DNA of 64,000 nt from NCBI GenBank assembly GCA_033439685.1, contig JAUEDM010000005.1, positions 2,046,001 through 2,110,000 of the forward strand, given 5' to 3'. Both the position numbers and the translations under genes were made by a program. Under the pieces are notes generated by a model that was not told the DNA's origin, did no database searches, and worked only from the letters and a program-made list of their open reading frames with translations. The DNA is from Apodospora peruviana (lineage: Eukaryota > Ascomycota > Sordariomycetes > Sordariales > Lasiosphaeriaceae). Positions 24,558-34,710 of this stretch are shown here, piece after piece (position 1 is the first letter of the stretch; each line of letters starts with the position of its first letter).

Positions 24558-25967
24558 CTACTCCTTACCACTACCAGCAGCAGCAACAGCATCACTCCTC
24601 ACCATCAACTCAATCAAATACGTCGTCCCGCCATGCGACCATGGCCTCCTAACCTCGACAACCTCCAATCCGGGGACTTCTGTCGCAGCCTCTCTCACAA
24701 TCCCCTCGATATCACGATTCCACCAACATCCATACCGCTGAAAATGCGGCAGCGCAAACCTATCCAACCAACCATTAAGCCAGCCGTAAAAACCCATGCC
24801 GTGCTCCATCAACAGAATCCGCCCAGTGCCAGGCTGTATCGCGTCCGCCATATTCTCCAGCAGCTTGGTCGGGTGCGAGACGCTGCACAGCCCAAACGTC
24901 TGAACAATAGTATCGTATTTCTTCTTGTTGTTGTCCTGGGCTGATGGAGAAGGAGGAGGAGGGAGCGCCCTTTCTGCATCCCCCATAAACAGCCTAACTT
25001 TTCCCTCCAGCAAGTTCAGCACCTCGGCCTCCTGACCGGGCAGCGGCATCGGTTCCTTCCGCTTCTTAAACATGATCTTAGACAAACCGGGCACCCATTC
25101 CCGTAATCTCGTCCGCGCAATAGTCAGCATGTCTGGAGAAATATCGACTCCCGTGAAGGTCAAGATCTCGCCCTCCAAAGAACCGATATCTTTCTTGGAT
25201 GGATCGTCGGCCAGCTTTTTGAGCGCGTCAGACTCGTCCAGCAGTCGGAGCATGTGCACCCTCTCCCTGGCCTCAAGGGTGGACGGGTCTGCTGTGATCA
25301 GGTCGGTGTAGTCGTAGAATGGGAGGTTGCGGCCCGTGCCGACGGCTACTTCCAGCACATGGCCGCGGGCCTTGGAGGCGATATAGCGCTCCCTGAAGCG
25401 GCAGGTGCGGGTTAGTTTCTCTTGAAAGTCGAGTTCCTTGTCGAAGGCCTCGGCGGACTGGCGTTTTTCGTCGGGGTCCTTTTCTTCAAGGTTGGTTTTT
25501 GTCGGGTCGAGGTCGGCGGGCAGGCCGGTTGGTTTGCCATTGTGGTCGTCGTGGGGGCAGGGGCCAGCACCTTTGCCGGTGAGCGAGCTGACGAGGAGGG
25601 TTATGTACATGGTCATGCCGAAGACGGTGAAGGCGGCGCCCAGGAGGGGCCATTTGTAGCGTTGGTAGAGAACATCGAGGGGCTCGGATTGTCTGTTTGT
25701 GTTGTTGCTCCTGCTGTCATTTTTGTTTCTGCGGTTTGTGTTCGGTTCGCCTTTTGAGTTCCTCAAAGACTTTTTGAGTGAGATGGATGGTTGGTTGGGA
25801 GGTCGCCGGGGCTGCTGCTTTGAGAACAGTCGTGCTGAGAGGGTGAGGCTTCTACCAGAACTACTACATGGTGCAGCATTCGGTATTTGATGGGGAGTAA
25901 GAAGCAGTTGTGCCCCTTTGAGAGAAAGTCCCAGTTTCCGGGGTAATATCTTTATCGTGGAGGCCAT
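24558..25967 (-). CDS. OMS1: OMS1-like mitochondrial inner-membrane methyltransferase
   Basis: This is a single-exon gene of 469 residues. The frame is open upstream to a GTG at 26003, but the first ATG is at 25967. The N-terminus is basic and hydroxylated (ILPRKLGLSL..., ...SLTLSARLF), as in a mitochondrial presequence. One membrane span (about residues 106-131, PLLGAAFTVFGMTMYITLLVSS) precedes a class I SAM-dependent methyltransferase domain. Motif I is VLEVAVGTGRNLPFY at about 204-218, followed by GVDISPDML, and a later QTFGLCSVSHP block. This order (presequence, single span, methyltransferase) is that of yeast Oms1, a multicopy suppressor of respiratory defects in oxa1 mutants. More recent work ties Oms1 to mitochondrial RNA or ubiquinone metabolism, but the substrate should be taken as unsettled. 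It shares a 413 bp promoter with the divergent IMPACT gene. Confidence 0.87.
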   Translation of the reverse strand: MASTIKILPRKLGLSLKGAQLLLTPHQIPNAAPCSSSGRSLTLSARLFSKQQPRRPPNQPSISLKKSLRNSKGEPNTNRRNKNDSRSNNTNRQSEPLDVLYQRYKWPLLGAAFTVFGMTMYITLLVSSLTGKGAGPCPHDDHNGKPTGLPADLDPTKTNLEEKDPDEKRQSAEAFDKELDFQEKLTRTCRFRERYIASKARGHVLEVAVGTGRNLPFYDYTDLITADPSTLEARERVHMLRLLDESDALKKLADDPSKKDIGSLEGEILTFTGVDISPDMLTIARTRLREWVPGLSKIMFKKRKEPMPLPGQEAEVLNLLEGKVRLFMGDAERALPPPPSPSAQDNNKKKYDTIVQTFGLCSVSHPTKLLENMADAIQPGTGRILLMEHGMGFYGWLNGWLDRFALPHFQRYGCWWNRDIEGIVREAATEVPGLEVVEVRRPWSHGGTTYLIELMVRSDAVAAAGSGKE

Positions 25968-26380
25968 TTTGGATCGACCGAGTGACTGACTGGCTACTGC
26001 CACCGTGGCCCGTAGAGCATTTTGGGGAAATTGAAAGGTTGGAGTGGTTCACTCAATAGGTATGAGTTGAGACTCATAAACGGGCCATTGGTGCGTTGTA
26101 TTCACTCGTCCTGGTGAGATCCGGATATCGAAGTGAGAAACAGCGATGAAGTAAGTGAGCTCCCTGGGCCGTGCAGTTTTTCCCGGATACTGATCTTGAA
26201 ATTTACGTAATCACCCGTATCTGGTTAGCTCACCACGTTTTCTGGGAACCTGCAAGGCCTGCCTGTCGTGCCAAGAACGTCCAAGGGTGCAGGGATGCAC
26301 CCGATATTGCATCACTCACATGGCATTCATGACTCCTTTGAACGAACGGCCGTTCAAACAATTCAGACACCCATGAAATC
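25968..26380. promoter_or_regulatory. 413 bp divergent promoter of OMS1-like and IMPACT-family genes
   Basis: The start codons of the two genes face away from each other across 413 bp, so both promoters must lie here. I see no long palindrome or obvious TATA box. An out-of-frame ATG (26373) lies 8 bases upstream of the IMPACT start and could act as a short upstream start. Confidence 0.55.
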
Positions 26381-28219
26381 ATGGCATCGCAACAGGATCT
26401 CCAAGAGCTGTTGCGGCTGCTCACAGTCGGACGAAAGGTCCCCATGCTGCAAGCCATGGCCCAGGTCAAGGCCCTCCAGGCTGTGGAGCTCCACAGGTGA
26501 GGGCATCTCAGACCAAAGAGTGTATAAGATCTGCGAGAACTTTGCGCTCACGGAAGCTGCGTGATTGCTTACTGATACTCACCCAGCATCAAAGAAATAG
26601 CAGAAGCTCCCCTCAGGAAAGTGGAAGCAGCAATCAACGATGACAAGGCCGCACGAGCACTCCAGTCAGCCTGTAAGGCGGCGCTGAAGAGAGGGGATCT
26701 TGGAGGAGACACCTCAACGGGCGGTACTAAGCGTTCCGCACCAAACACAGGCCCTGCCTCCAAACGATCTAAACAGGAATACACGGGCGACTTCATGAAC
26801 GGGCCCGTCGAGATGACTCCGCAGGAGCTTGAGAGCTCACTGGAGCTTCCTATCTCTACAGACGAGAACCGTATCGCCGAGACAGTCCTGCAGACGAACC
26901 GCGCGCCGCTCGTTCTCGCCTTTGCGGTCGAGCTCCTGCGGTATACCATGCCCGAGCAGCCGTTGTCCAGCCGCTTGAGTCTTGCGCAAGCGGTAGTCAG
27001 CGCCAACTCACGATCCAAGGCCGTCAGCATCGGTCTGGACAAGGGTCCCAGTGCAGACGAAGAGGGCTGGGGAGAAGGACAGCCTCGAGTGCGGGTGATG
27101 GGCAGGGAAATTGCCGTCCTCAAGCGGAGCGGGTATGAGTGGCGCGGCGAGGAGACCGTCGAGGCGACGACGACGACGGAAGGACACCCTCAGACGCAAT
27201 CGCAGTCATCAACCACCACCCTCGGCTCCTCCTTAGTGCCAACGCAGTCACAAACACATCTCGACTCATTTCTAGTCCTTACACAATCACAAACACCATT
27301 ACAAGCCAACCCAGCCAACACAATCTCCTGGGCAACCAGCCAGCCCATCTCCCTCAAATCGTCCACCTTCATCGCCCGCGCCACCAGTCTGACCGACCCT
27401 GCCCAACGGAAAGCCCTCATCCAGAGTCTGCTGTCCGCCAACCCGAACCTGAAAACCGCCACCCACAACGCCTGGGCCTACCGCGTCCGACCTTCAGAAG
27501 GCCAAACCAGAATCCGCGAAGAGTCCTTTGATGACGGCGAGACCGGCTGCGGCGAGTTGATGTTGCGTATCATGCGCGAGGTCAACGCCGTCGACACCAT
27601 CGTCGTGCTCTCGCGCTGGTTCGGCGGCATCATGCTCGGCCCAGACCGCTGGCGGCTGATGCGCAACTGTGTGACCAGTGCTCTGAGCGAGCGGTTGCGG
27701 CTGGCTGGTAACGAGGTTGCGCTTGGCGGCGAGGCGGTCTGGGGTCTGGATTTGGAGGCGGCAAGGAATAAGTCTGCTGCTGCTAGCGGGATGACAACTA
27801 AGGGGTATGGGAAACAGCAGGTTACGGGGGTCGTGGGGATGCAGATACATAGTCCCCAGGGGGCGAGGGGGTATCTGATGAAGAGTTTTGTTGGGGTGGC
27901 GACAGCTCAGGGAAATGGTGCTGAGACAGGTGAGGCGACTTCGCCTACAGGTGGGAAGACTAAGAAGAAGGCCAACAAGTCGCAAAAGGAGATGGGGAAG
28001 GAAAAGGAGGAGAATGTTGGGTTGCTATTGGGCGCGTTGAGGATCGTGTTTGATAGTTGGGCGGATCATCTGACGGCGTCTGAGCTAGACAGGAAGGCGT
28101 GGTCGTGGTATGTTGCTGTTAGGCCCGATGTCGAGAGCGGACCGGGCGGTTGGGGCGCGAAGGGGGTATTGAAGCTGAAGGATATCCTGGATTTGAGGAG
28201 ATGGGACAGTGTTGGTTGA
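26381..28219 (+). CDS. IMPACT/UPF0029-family protein
   Basis: Two exons (26381-26496 and 26587-28219; 90 bp intron) give 582 residues. The N-terminal 75 residues are helical; the segment SIKEIAEAPLRKVEAAI plus the following Lys/Ala-rich helix resembles a helix-hairpin-helix repeat, though this is only a pattern match. A Gln/Thr/Ser-rich linker follows (about 175-265). The IMPACT (UPF0029) core spans about 290-405 with the hallmark HNAWAYRV, DDGETGCGELMLRIM and VVLSRWFGGIMLGPDRW. A Lys-rich stretch interrupts the C-terminal part. Yeast Yih1 combines an RWD domain with IMPACT and inhibits Gcn1-Gcn2 signalling. This protein lacks a visible RWD domain, so it is an IMPACT paralogue of unknown role, not a Yih1 orthologue. 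The exon 1 join is supported by frame and by the uninterrupted helical sequence. Confidence 0.82.
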
Positions 28220-29188
28220 GCTCATGGCTCTGATCGCTGGTTCCTTTTATCTCGGGTGGCTTGGCGTTTGGGGTTTTGTTTACATTTGCCCATTTGTCTT
28301 TCTTGGTAGGGGTACAAGGGAATCTGATGAGTTACGATCACAGCACCAAAAGAAAAGATTTCGTTCACAAACTGGAGGATAAGGAAAAGCTATTGGGACG
28401 AGGTCCTTGGGCACATACAAGGAGAATAGCACACCAAAAGATATTGAGAACAAAAACATACAGCACCAGGGATTCGCTGGTCGTCACCGACCCAACTACT
28501 AGTCTGGCGGTCATACATCTTGTTAGTTCGGATCGAGGGGCTGAGAATTGGGCGTGTTGAAGTCAACAAATGGAACCCTTTATCCCATCATGAACCAACC
28601 GTCACAGCCATGTACACCGTTATACGAAACGGATGTGACCCGTTTTGTAACGGAGAACTTCCGTTATAAACGGACTTTCCTTCTTTCTAAAAGCTATTAT
28701 TGTAAAGGCGAGGGCGGCAGAAAGGGTGGGAAGACGGGGCACGGGCAACATACCGCGAGACGGCCTCCTTATTTAATTGATTATAACATCACAACCAATA
28801 ACCTCCTTGAATCCATCCACTCGTACGGAGTCGTAGCCACAATGTTTTACGCCACCTGCGGGACTACAGCTAATGGAGAGAAAGAGCTCTGAATCCGAGA
28901 GCGTAGATTGGTGAAGCTGAATGCATATCTCATGTGCCAAGAGACCCAGCCAGCCATCTCGGGCGCAAAGTTCCCATTGGGACGTAGTTAGCAGAGGCAT
29001 GCGGCTCTCAGCCCCAGCCTGATCTTATTCCTTATAGCCATCCCGTCCGTCCCACTGACTCCCCTTGAACACCTCGTCCTTCCTTGATCTAACATGCACC
29101 CTCCTCTGATCGAACGACTGAAACACCATCATCACTCTAGCTGAACGTGTTGTCTTAATTCTTGCCATCCTGCCCTTCATTTTCCAAC
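28220..29188. other. Intergenic region with a 5S rRNA fragment
   Basis: No protein gene is recognised. It contains the truncated 5S copy (28456-28508). Around 28612-28675 the word CCGTTATA...AACGG occurs twice in near-identical form (near 28617 and 28660), a small direct or inverted repeat cluster. Confidence 0.5.
28456..28508 (-). pseudogene. Truncated 5S rRNA copy (3' part only)
   Basis: On the minus strand, 53 bases match the 3' half of the intact 5S gene at 30435-30553, from about nucleotide 67 to the 3' terminal ACATAC-pairing end, with four or so differences. It keeps the sequence around AGTAGTTGGGTCGGTGACGACC and is followed by a T run. The 5' half, including the box A part of the internal promoter, is absent and replaced by unrelated sequence. 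It is therefore a 5S pseudogene or relic, as is common where 5S genes are dispersed. Confidence 0.85.
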
Positions 29189-29227
29189 ATGGCGACAGCT
29201 ATGAAACCGGGAGGTCGCCCTCGAGCA

Positions 29228-29359
29228 GTCGCTGTACCCACTGCGCAGCCGGAGCCATCTGATACCCCGGAGGTGGAAAGAAGGCCAAAAAAAGTCGCCG
29301 TGCCCACTGCGCAGCCGGAGCCAGCTGATACACCGGAGATAGAAAGAAGAGCCAAAGAA
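29228..29359 (+). repeat. 66 bp tandem duplication, two copies
   Basis: Copies 29228-29293 and 29294-29359 are each 66 bp (22 codons) and about 80 percent alike. In the frame continuous with the downstream membrane-protein gene they read VAVPTAQPEPxDTPExERR. Most differences between copies are silent or conservative in this frame, which hints that it has been translated. Confidence 0.85.
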
Positions 29360-29431
29360 GTCGGCGGTTTGCTTGGCTATCAGTCACTCGGCGGAGACGA
29401 ATGTCCGTCCATCCACCCCTACCATGCCCTC

Positions 29432-30276
29432 ATGATTTCGACTTCGTTTCTCTCCTTATTATCCTGTTTTTTGTTGTCATCACGTAGAACACCTTTGTGA
29501 CTAACTTCTTCTATTTTGTGCTGTGCACAGGGCAGCCTTGGTACTGCAAGCCTGGCAAAGAAGTCAAGGCCTACTCAGCTACTCGGTTTGGGTGCTATCC
29601 CCCTACGTTTTCGGACTTTCCAACCGGCCTGACCGGACCAGTGACCTGCGGAATCTGGTAAGTTGCAACTCGATTTCCTACTGCTTGAGTAGGTAAGTAC
29701 CTACCTTTTCAGGGGTATTTAAACAACTATGGGTCAGCCTCGACATCAAGAACAAAAAAAGTGAGAGTTCCAAGCAACTCATCCCAAGCCAGGCTGAGAA
29801 AAATGGCGTTTGGGTAACCATAGAATTCGTATCTCTTACAACCGTTGATAGTTTGGAGCTACCCTGCTGGCTTGTTACACTCTACACCGATCCCAGCGAT
29901 AAAAACCCTCGGACCGGGCAAGGCTGCAGCGATCCGCCATACAACGGCAATCTCTATGAGAGAACTTACGTTCTAGATGAGGCGGCAGAAATCACCGACA
30001 GTATGTATTTTCCAAAAAAACCCCTTTCTTCTTCGTTCCGACAACTCACCAAATCGAATTTAACCTCCCATCACAGCCGCGAATCCCATTCCTAACAACG
30101 AGAGCGACGGTGGCGACTCCCTCAGCCCGGGAGAAAAAGCTGGAATAGCAGTCGGGGCCGTCAGTGCATTGCTAACTCTCGTTGGGGTCTATTATACCCG
30201 AAAGACAGCCCGCAACAGAAAGAAACGACGTCGAGAACATAATGCGGGCTCCTCCCAAGCACACGTTTTTACATGA
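29432..30276 (+). CDS. Small single-pass membrane protein with signal peptide, unrecognised
   Basis: Four exons (29432-29483, 29531-29657, 29738-30000, 30077-30276) give 213 residues. The start chosen, MISTSFLSLLSCFLLSS, is a good signal peptide. The mature part has about six cysteines (WYCKPG, RFGCYPP, VTCGIC, LPCWLV, GQGCSD), as in a small extracellular domain. Near the C-terminus, SPGEKAGIAVGAVSALLTLVGVYY is a transmembrane helix, followed by a strongly basic cytoplasmic tail (RKTARNRKKRRR). This is the common fungal type I surface-protein plan; I do not recognise the family and assign no function. The frame is open upstream to an ATG at 29189, which would add 81 residues including the tandem repeat. 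The first donor (GTAGAA) and the third acceptor (GGTCAG) are not strong, so exon edges there are the least certain. Confidence 0.68.
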
Positions 30277-30434
30277 CTTCCATCCGGGGTTGTTTGATGA
30301 GACTTCTGCTTCAACGCTTTGGATTTTTTTGTCGCAAACAAAGCACGGAGGAAGGGGACAAGATGGGAAGGGAAGACTGCCAAGACAAACCAAAAAAGCC
30401 AAGCACAATCAGAAAAAAGGGGCTAAAAACAAAA

Positions 30435-30553
30435 ACATACAGCACCAAGGATTCGCTGGTGGTCACCCACCCAACTACTAGTTTGGCGATTAGTGGCTTA
30501 TCTATGGGAGAGCGGACGGGATCCCGAGCTTTCCACTATCTATGGCCGTATGT
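30435..30553 (-). rRNA. 5S ribosomal RNA
   Basis: The minus strand carries a complete 119-nt 5S rRNA. The 5' ACATACGGCC pairs with the 3' GTGCTGTATGT end to form helix I. Conserved blocks follow in order: GATCCCGTCCGCTC, CATAGATAAGCC, AGTAGTTGGGTGGGTGACC and CCAGCGAATCC. Runs of T after the 3' end form a Pol III terminator. The gene lies alone, not in an rDNA array, which fits the dispersed 5S arrangement of Neurospora and other Sordariomycetes. It starts about 160 bp beyond the end of the small membrane-protein gene and points toward it. Confidence 0.95.
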
Positions 30554-31529
30554 GATTATTGAGACTCCAAGTGCTATTTATATACAGAGCAAGGTATCGA
30601 GTTGATGTGATTTTCGTATAACCGCACGTATCCGCGTACCATGGAAGGACGATAACGTCTTAGATCCTTTCTTTGAGCCGATGATTCTTCATTCCGGTCT
30701 ATTATCATAGTCAAGGATGAAAAAAATGCAAAGTAAGGTAACAGAGTTCAATATGGGTAGTCAGTGCCGGCGTCATTGTTGGCCAGCTGGTGGTTGTTGT
30801 TGGTCATATACAGCTCCCTGGCCGCCTTTCAGTCGCCTCACTTTGGTTGCTGTTTGCAACTTCAATGTAATCACTCTTGCCCTCGTGTTAATTTACTTTA
30901 ACATATTCAATGTTTGATATTTGCCATGCCAATAAAGGACTGGTTCCTGTATCTTTCTTTCCTCTCATCATGTTCCGTAGTGGTAGGCCAATTGCAGAGC
31001 AAGCTGGAAACTGGAGCCAGTTAGGTTACATGCGGGGAAACTCCACTTCCCCTCGCCTGTCGTTCAGCTCCGCCTCCAAATTCAGGCTTTCAGCGCATTG
31101 GCAGGGCGGCTAGCGAAGGGGGGGTGACAGCAAGTCCAGGTCAGCTGTTGCCCCTCGCAACCAGAGTGCAAGCCAGAAAATCAACATCAAGGCAGCTCCT
31201 CAATGCGCAACCCTGGATTCGCTTCACCCACCCGAAATTCCCACTCACATCCATTCCAGCCGGAACACTCTACATACCAACCTTATACTTGTCGCTATTA
31301 TATGACGATATATTTTTCGTTTGTCTGCCCGAAAATCGCTTCTTGCTGGCGATTGCGATTTTTACAACCGCAAAGTCATTATTGACATACGTCTGATATC
31401 ACCGGCCGCTGCTGCGACAGAGATTGTGCGCGGAGTGGAGTTTATATTACGATCATTTCGGTTTTGCAAGGAGAGGTGGAACCTTAGGGAGAGATCTGAG
31501 CTTCGACTACATCATTGCTCCGCGCGACG
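30554..31529. other. Intergenic, promoter side of the F-BAR gene
   Basis: No gene recognised. The last few hundred bases are likely the promoter and 5' leader of the F-BAR gene. Confidence 0.55.
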
Positions 31530-34500
31530 ATGCCGGCCGCTACGAATGACGGGCCGGCGGTCGCCCTTTCCTGTGAGTCCACGCTATACACGGCCCGTCG
31601 CAACGGCAGCGTCTTGACGAGCAAGTGCTAACAATACCCAAGTCGCCAACAACTTCTGGGGCAAGGAAGATGCTGGAGTAGGGCCGCTTCTCGACCGCAT
31701 GCACGCCGCCAAACAGACCTGCGACGAACTCAGATCCTTCTACAACGGTGCGCATTCCCACTTCCGAGTCCTTACCTATCTGGATGCTGACATTGGTCTC
31801 TGAATAGCACGAGCATCGATCGAGGAAGAATACTCCCGCAAACTTCTTTCGCTATGTCGCAAATCGCTGGGTTCGCAGGAGATGGGGACCCTGAAGGTGT
31901 CCCTGGATACCGTCCGCGGCGAGGTCGAGTCGATGGGGAAACAACACCAGAGCATTGCTGCACAGATGAGAAGTGAGCTGGAGGAGCCACTGGCCGCCTT
32001 TGCGGGCGGAATGAAGGAGCGACGAAAGATTGTCCAGAACACGGTGGAGAAGTTGCTGAAGACCAAGATCCAGCAAACTCAGCACGTTAATAAGGTCAGT
32101 TTGATGCTTTGGGGATGCTGTCGACTTTGTCTAACGAACCTTTGCACAGACTCGAGACAAGTACGAGCAAGAGTGCTTGAAAATCAAAGGATACCTTGCC
32201 CAAGGCCACATGGTTATGGGCCAAGAGGAGCGGAAGAACAAAGCCAAGCTTGAAAAGACGCAAATCACCCTGGCAACATCCAACACGGAGTATGAGGCTG
32301 CCGTTAAGGCCTTAGAGGAGACGACTGCTCGGTGGAACCGGGAGTGGAAGGCCGCCGCCGACAAGTTCCAGGATCTCGAGGAGGAGCGACTCGACTTTAC
32401 CAAGAGCAGTCTGTGGACGTTCGCCAACATTGCCTCGACCGTCTGTGTTAGTGACGATGCCTCGTGCGAGAAGATCCGCCTCTCTTTGGAGAAGATGGAG
32501 GTATTGACCGACATCGTCACCTTCATCAAGGAGCGCGGCACAGGCCAGGAGATTCCTGATCCGCCCAAGTACATCAACTTCTGCCGCGGTGATGTTGATT
32601 CACAGTCGGAAGCCTCGGAGGATGAAAACTATTCGGTTGCGCAGTTCCCCAGGAGCATTAATCCGGCTTTCCGTTCGTCATCGCCGCAGCCGTCTACTTA
32701 CGAGTCACATCACGATCCTAACTCGGCACTGGCCCGGAATCTTGGCCATGCTGACCCTGGAACGCCTCCCAGTCGGGAGACCACCCTCACGCCACAGAGA
32801 ATGCCAGTTATACCGCAGCAAGACACCGGTAGTCAGCGATCTAGACAGCAGCCCCCTCGTGGATACCAACCTCCTCGCGCTAACAATGTCGAGTACGATC
32901 CCACGGAGTTTGCCCCTGTACCTCACGATCCTTATCCAATGGATGGCATGACTATGCTGTGCAGGCCTACGGCTTCTGATTTAAGCACGGCGCCCTCGTC
33001 TTTCAGACCTACGGCTTCTGATTTGAGCACGGCGCCCTCGTCGCAACTGTCAGCGCGACCCTCTAGCAGAGATTCGCACAGCGAGACGTCGTTCTCTAGT
33101 CAAGAGCCACCGTTGTCTCCCGTGAAACAGGAAGTTGCGCCGCCAGCAGCGGCCGTGGCTCCGGAGAAGAAGGTTCTTAAGAAGAAATCCGGATTCTTCC
33201 AGAACCACAGCCCATTCCGACGCCAGAAAAGCACTAAAGAGGTCGCTCCGAACAACAGAAACACGTGGGGTCCCTGCACCAACCCGAGCCGCCCCCCTCT
33301 GACGAGTAGAAACAATGGTGGTGGACAGACCATGCTGGCAGACCGTACTGCAAGCCCGGATCCAATTGCAGCAAACGCGAGTCTTGCTCTCAATGTTGGC
33401 GGAAATGTCTTTCCGGTTGAAACCCCTGATAGACAAAAGAAGGCAGCCGCTCTAGTTCCCACCGAGGAGGACGATCCGATCGCACTTGCTCTTGCCGAGC
33501 TCAAAGGGGTCACCTCAGGAGGCACCACGAAGCAATCCTCCTCGAGAATGTCGGCCGATCATTATCACGGCATAGCCTCGCCTGCCCCGGGGACCAATAC
33601 AACCCCCCTATCACGATCCGTGCCCTCACCTGGGGGCAACAGCGCCGTCGCAGCTGGTATGCGTGGTACACCACCGCCGTCCTATGACCAGCAAGTCCAG
33701 CGCTTGGGCGTACCCCCACCAGCCTGTACTTCCAAAGCAATGAAGGAGTCATCTCAAAAGTTCCAGCAGCAGACCCGCAGCCTGTTCAATGAGCGGCCCG
33801 GCTCACGAGCTGGCGCCGGTGGCTACGGCGGAAGCTCGTCATCCATGTCCCGCCCAGCAACCAGAGGAGGCAGCGATGTGCCACGCGCTGTGTCCCCGGC
33901 TGCTCCGCGCAGCACATCCCCGCGTCCAGGTTCTCGCGCGGACCCTCAGTACTCTCATCATAGATCTGCTTCACCCAATCCGTACAGCGGCAGCCAACGT
34001 GGCCGCGGATCCGTCTCTTCGACTAACTTGGGCATGAGCACCGGTAGCAACAACAGCCACCACATGACGCCTAAGCGGGAGTCTGATCGGGGGTACTATA
34101 CACACAACTCGCCGGCGAACGACATGACGAGATCTGCATCTCCGGCGCCGTTCGGGAACAGCCGGGGAAGTGGGTATGGCGGCGGCGGCGGCTCCATCAA
34201 CGGTGATCATTATCGGTCTGGAAGCCACAGCATGGATAATATGGCGGTCCAGCTGGCAGACGATGGCGGTAGTGCGTATGGCGGGTCGCAGAGGGGTAGA
34301 GGCGGTACCGGCAGTGGGCGGCCGGGGACGAGTCACTCGAATATGAGGGGTGGTAGCAGTGGCCAGATGGGCCTTTATGAAGGCGCCGGACCAGTGCAAC
34401 CTGCCAGTCGGACGAGGAGCAAGAGCGTTGCTGATGGGAGAGGATTCACGAGAGATGGGAGGCCGATCATGCATATGGGTAAGTGGTCTTCCCTTTTTGT

Positions 34501-34710
34501 CTTAACCGGTGATTTGCTAATTTCAATATGTGGGAAACAGCCCGAGCGATGTATGTGTACCAGGCCGCGATCCCGGAAGAGCTTGGGTTCTCCAAGGGCG
34601 ACATGCTTGCGGTCTTGCGTCACCAGGATGATGGATGGTGGGAGGCGACAATCCAGGGCGGAAACGGGCAAGTCGGGCTGGTTCCTAGCAACTACTTGCA
34701 GCCGTGTTAG
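31530..34710 (+). CDS. HOF1: F-BAR and SH3 domain cytokinesis protein (Cdc15/Imp2/Hof1 type)
   Basis: Five exons (31530-31572, 31643-31747, 31808-32094, 32150-34478, 34541-34710) give 977 residues. The first 270 or so residues form an F-BAR domain: FWGKEDAGVGPLLDRMHAAK, then the FCH helix with ARASIEEEYSRKLLSL, and the later coiled helices through QEERKNKAKLEKTQ and SLWTFANIAS. A long Ser/Pro/Gly-rich, probably disordered middle (about 290-915) follows. The C-terminal 55 residues are an SH3 domain (AMYVYQAAIPEELGFSKGD, DDGWWEATI, GLVPSNYL). Proteins of this plan scaffold the contractile ring and septum at the plasma membrane, binding formins and type V or II myosin partners. The middle holds a 42 bp tandem duplication (32963-33046). 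Cdc15 and Imp2 paralogues cannot be separated by sequence alone here; the symbol is the budding-yeast relative. Confidence 0.92.
32963..33046 (+). repeat. 42 bp in-frame tandem duplication in F-BAR gene
   Basis: Two copies of a 42 bp unit encode RPTASDLSTAPSS twice in the disordered linker. The copies differ at only a few bases, so the duplication is recent or kept homogeneous. Confidence 0.85.

Noticed and set aside
28441..28560. Possible small protein reading through the 5S fragment
   Set aside because: The frame similarity to the 30.4 kb region is explained by both carrying 5S rRNA sequence, not by a shared protein.
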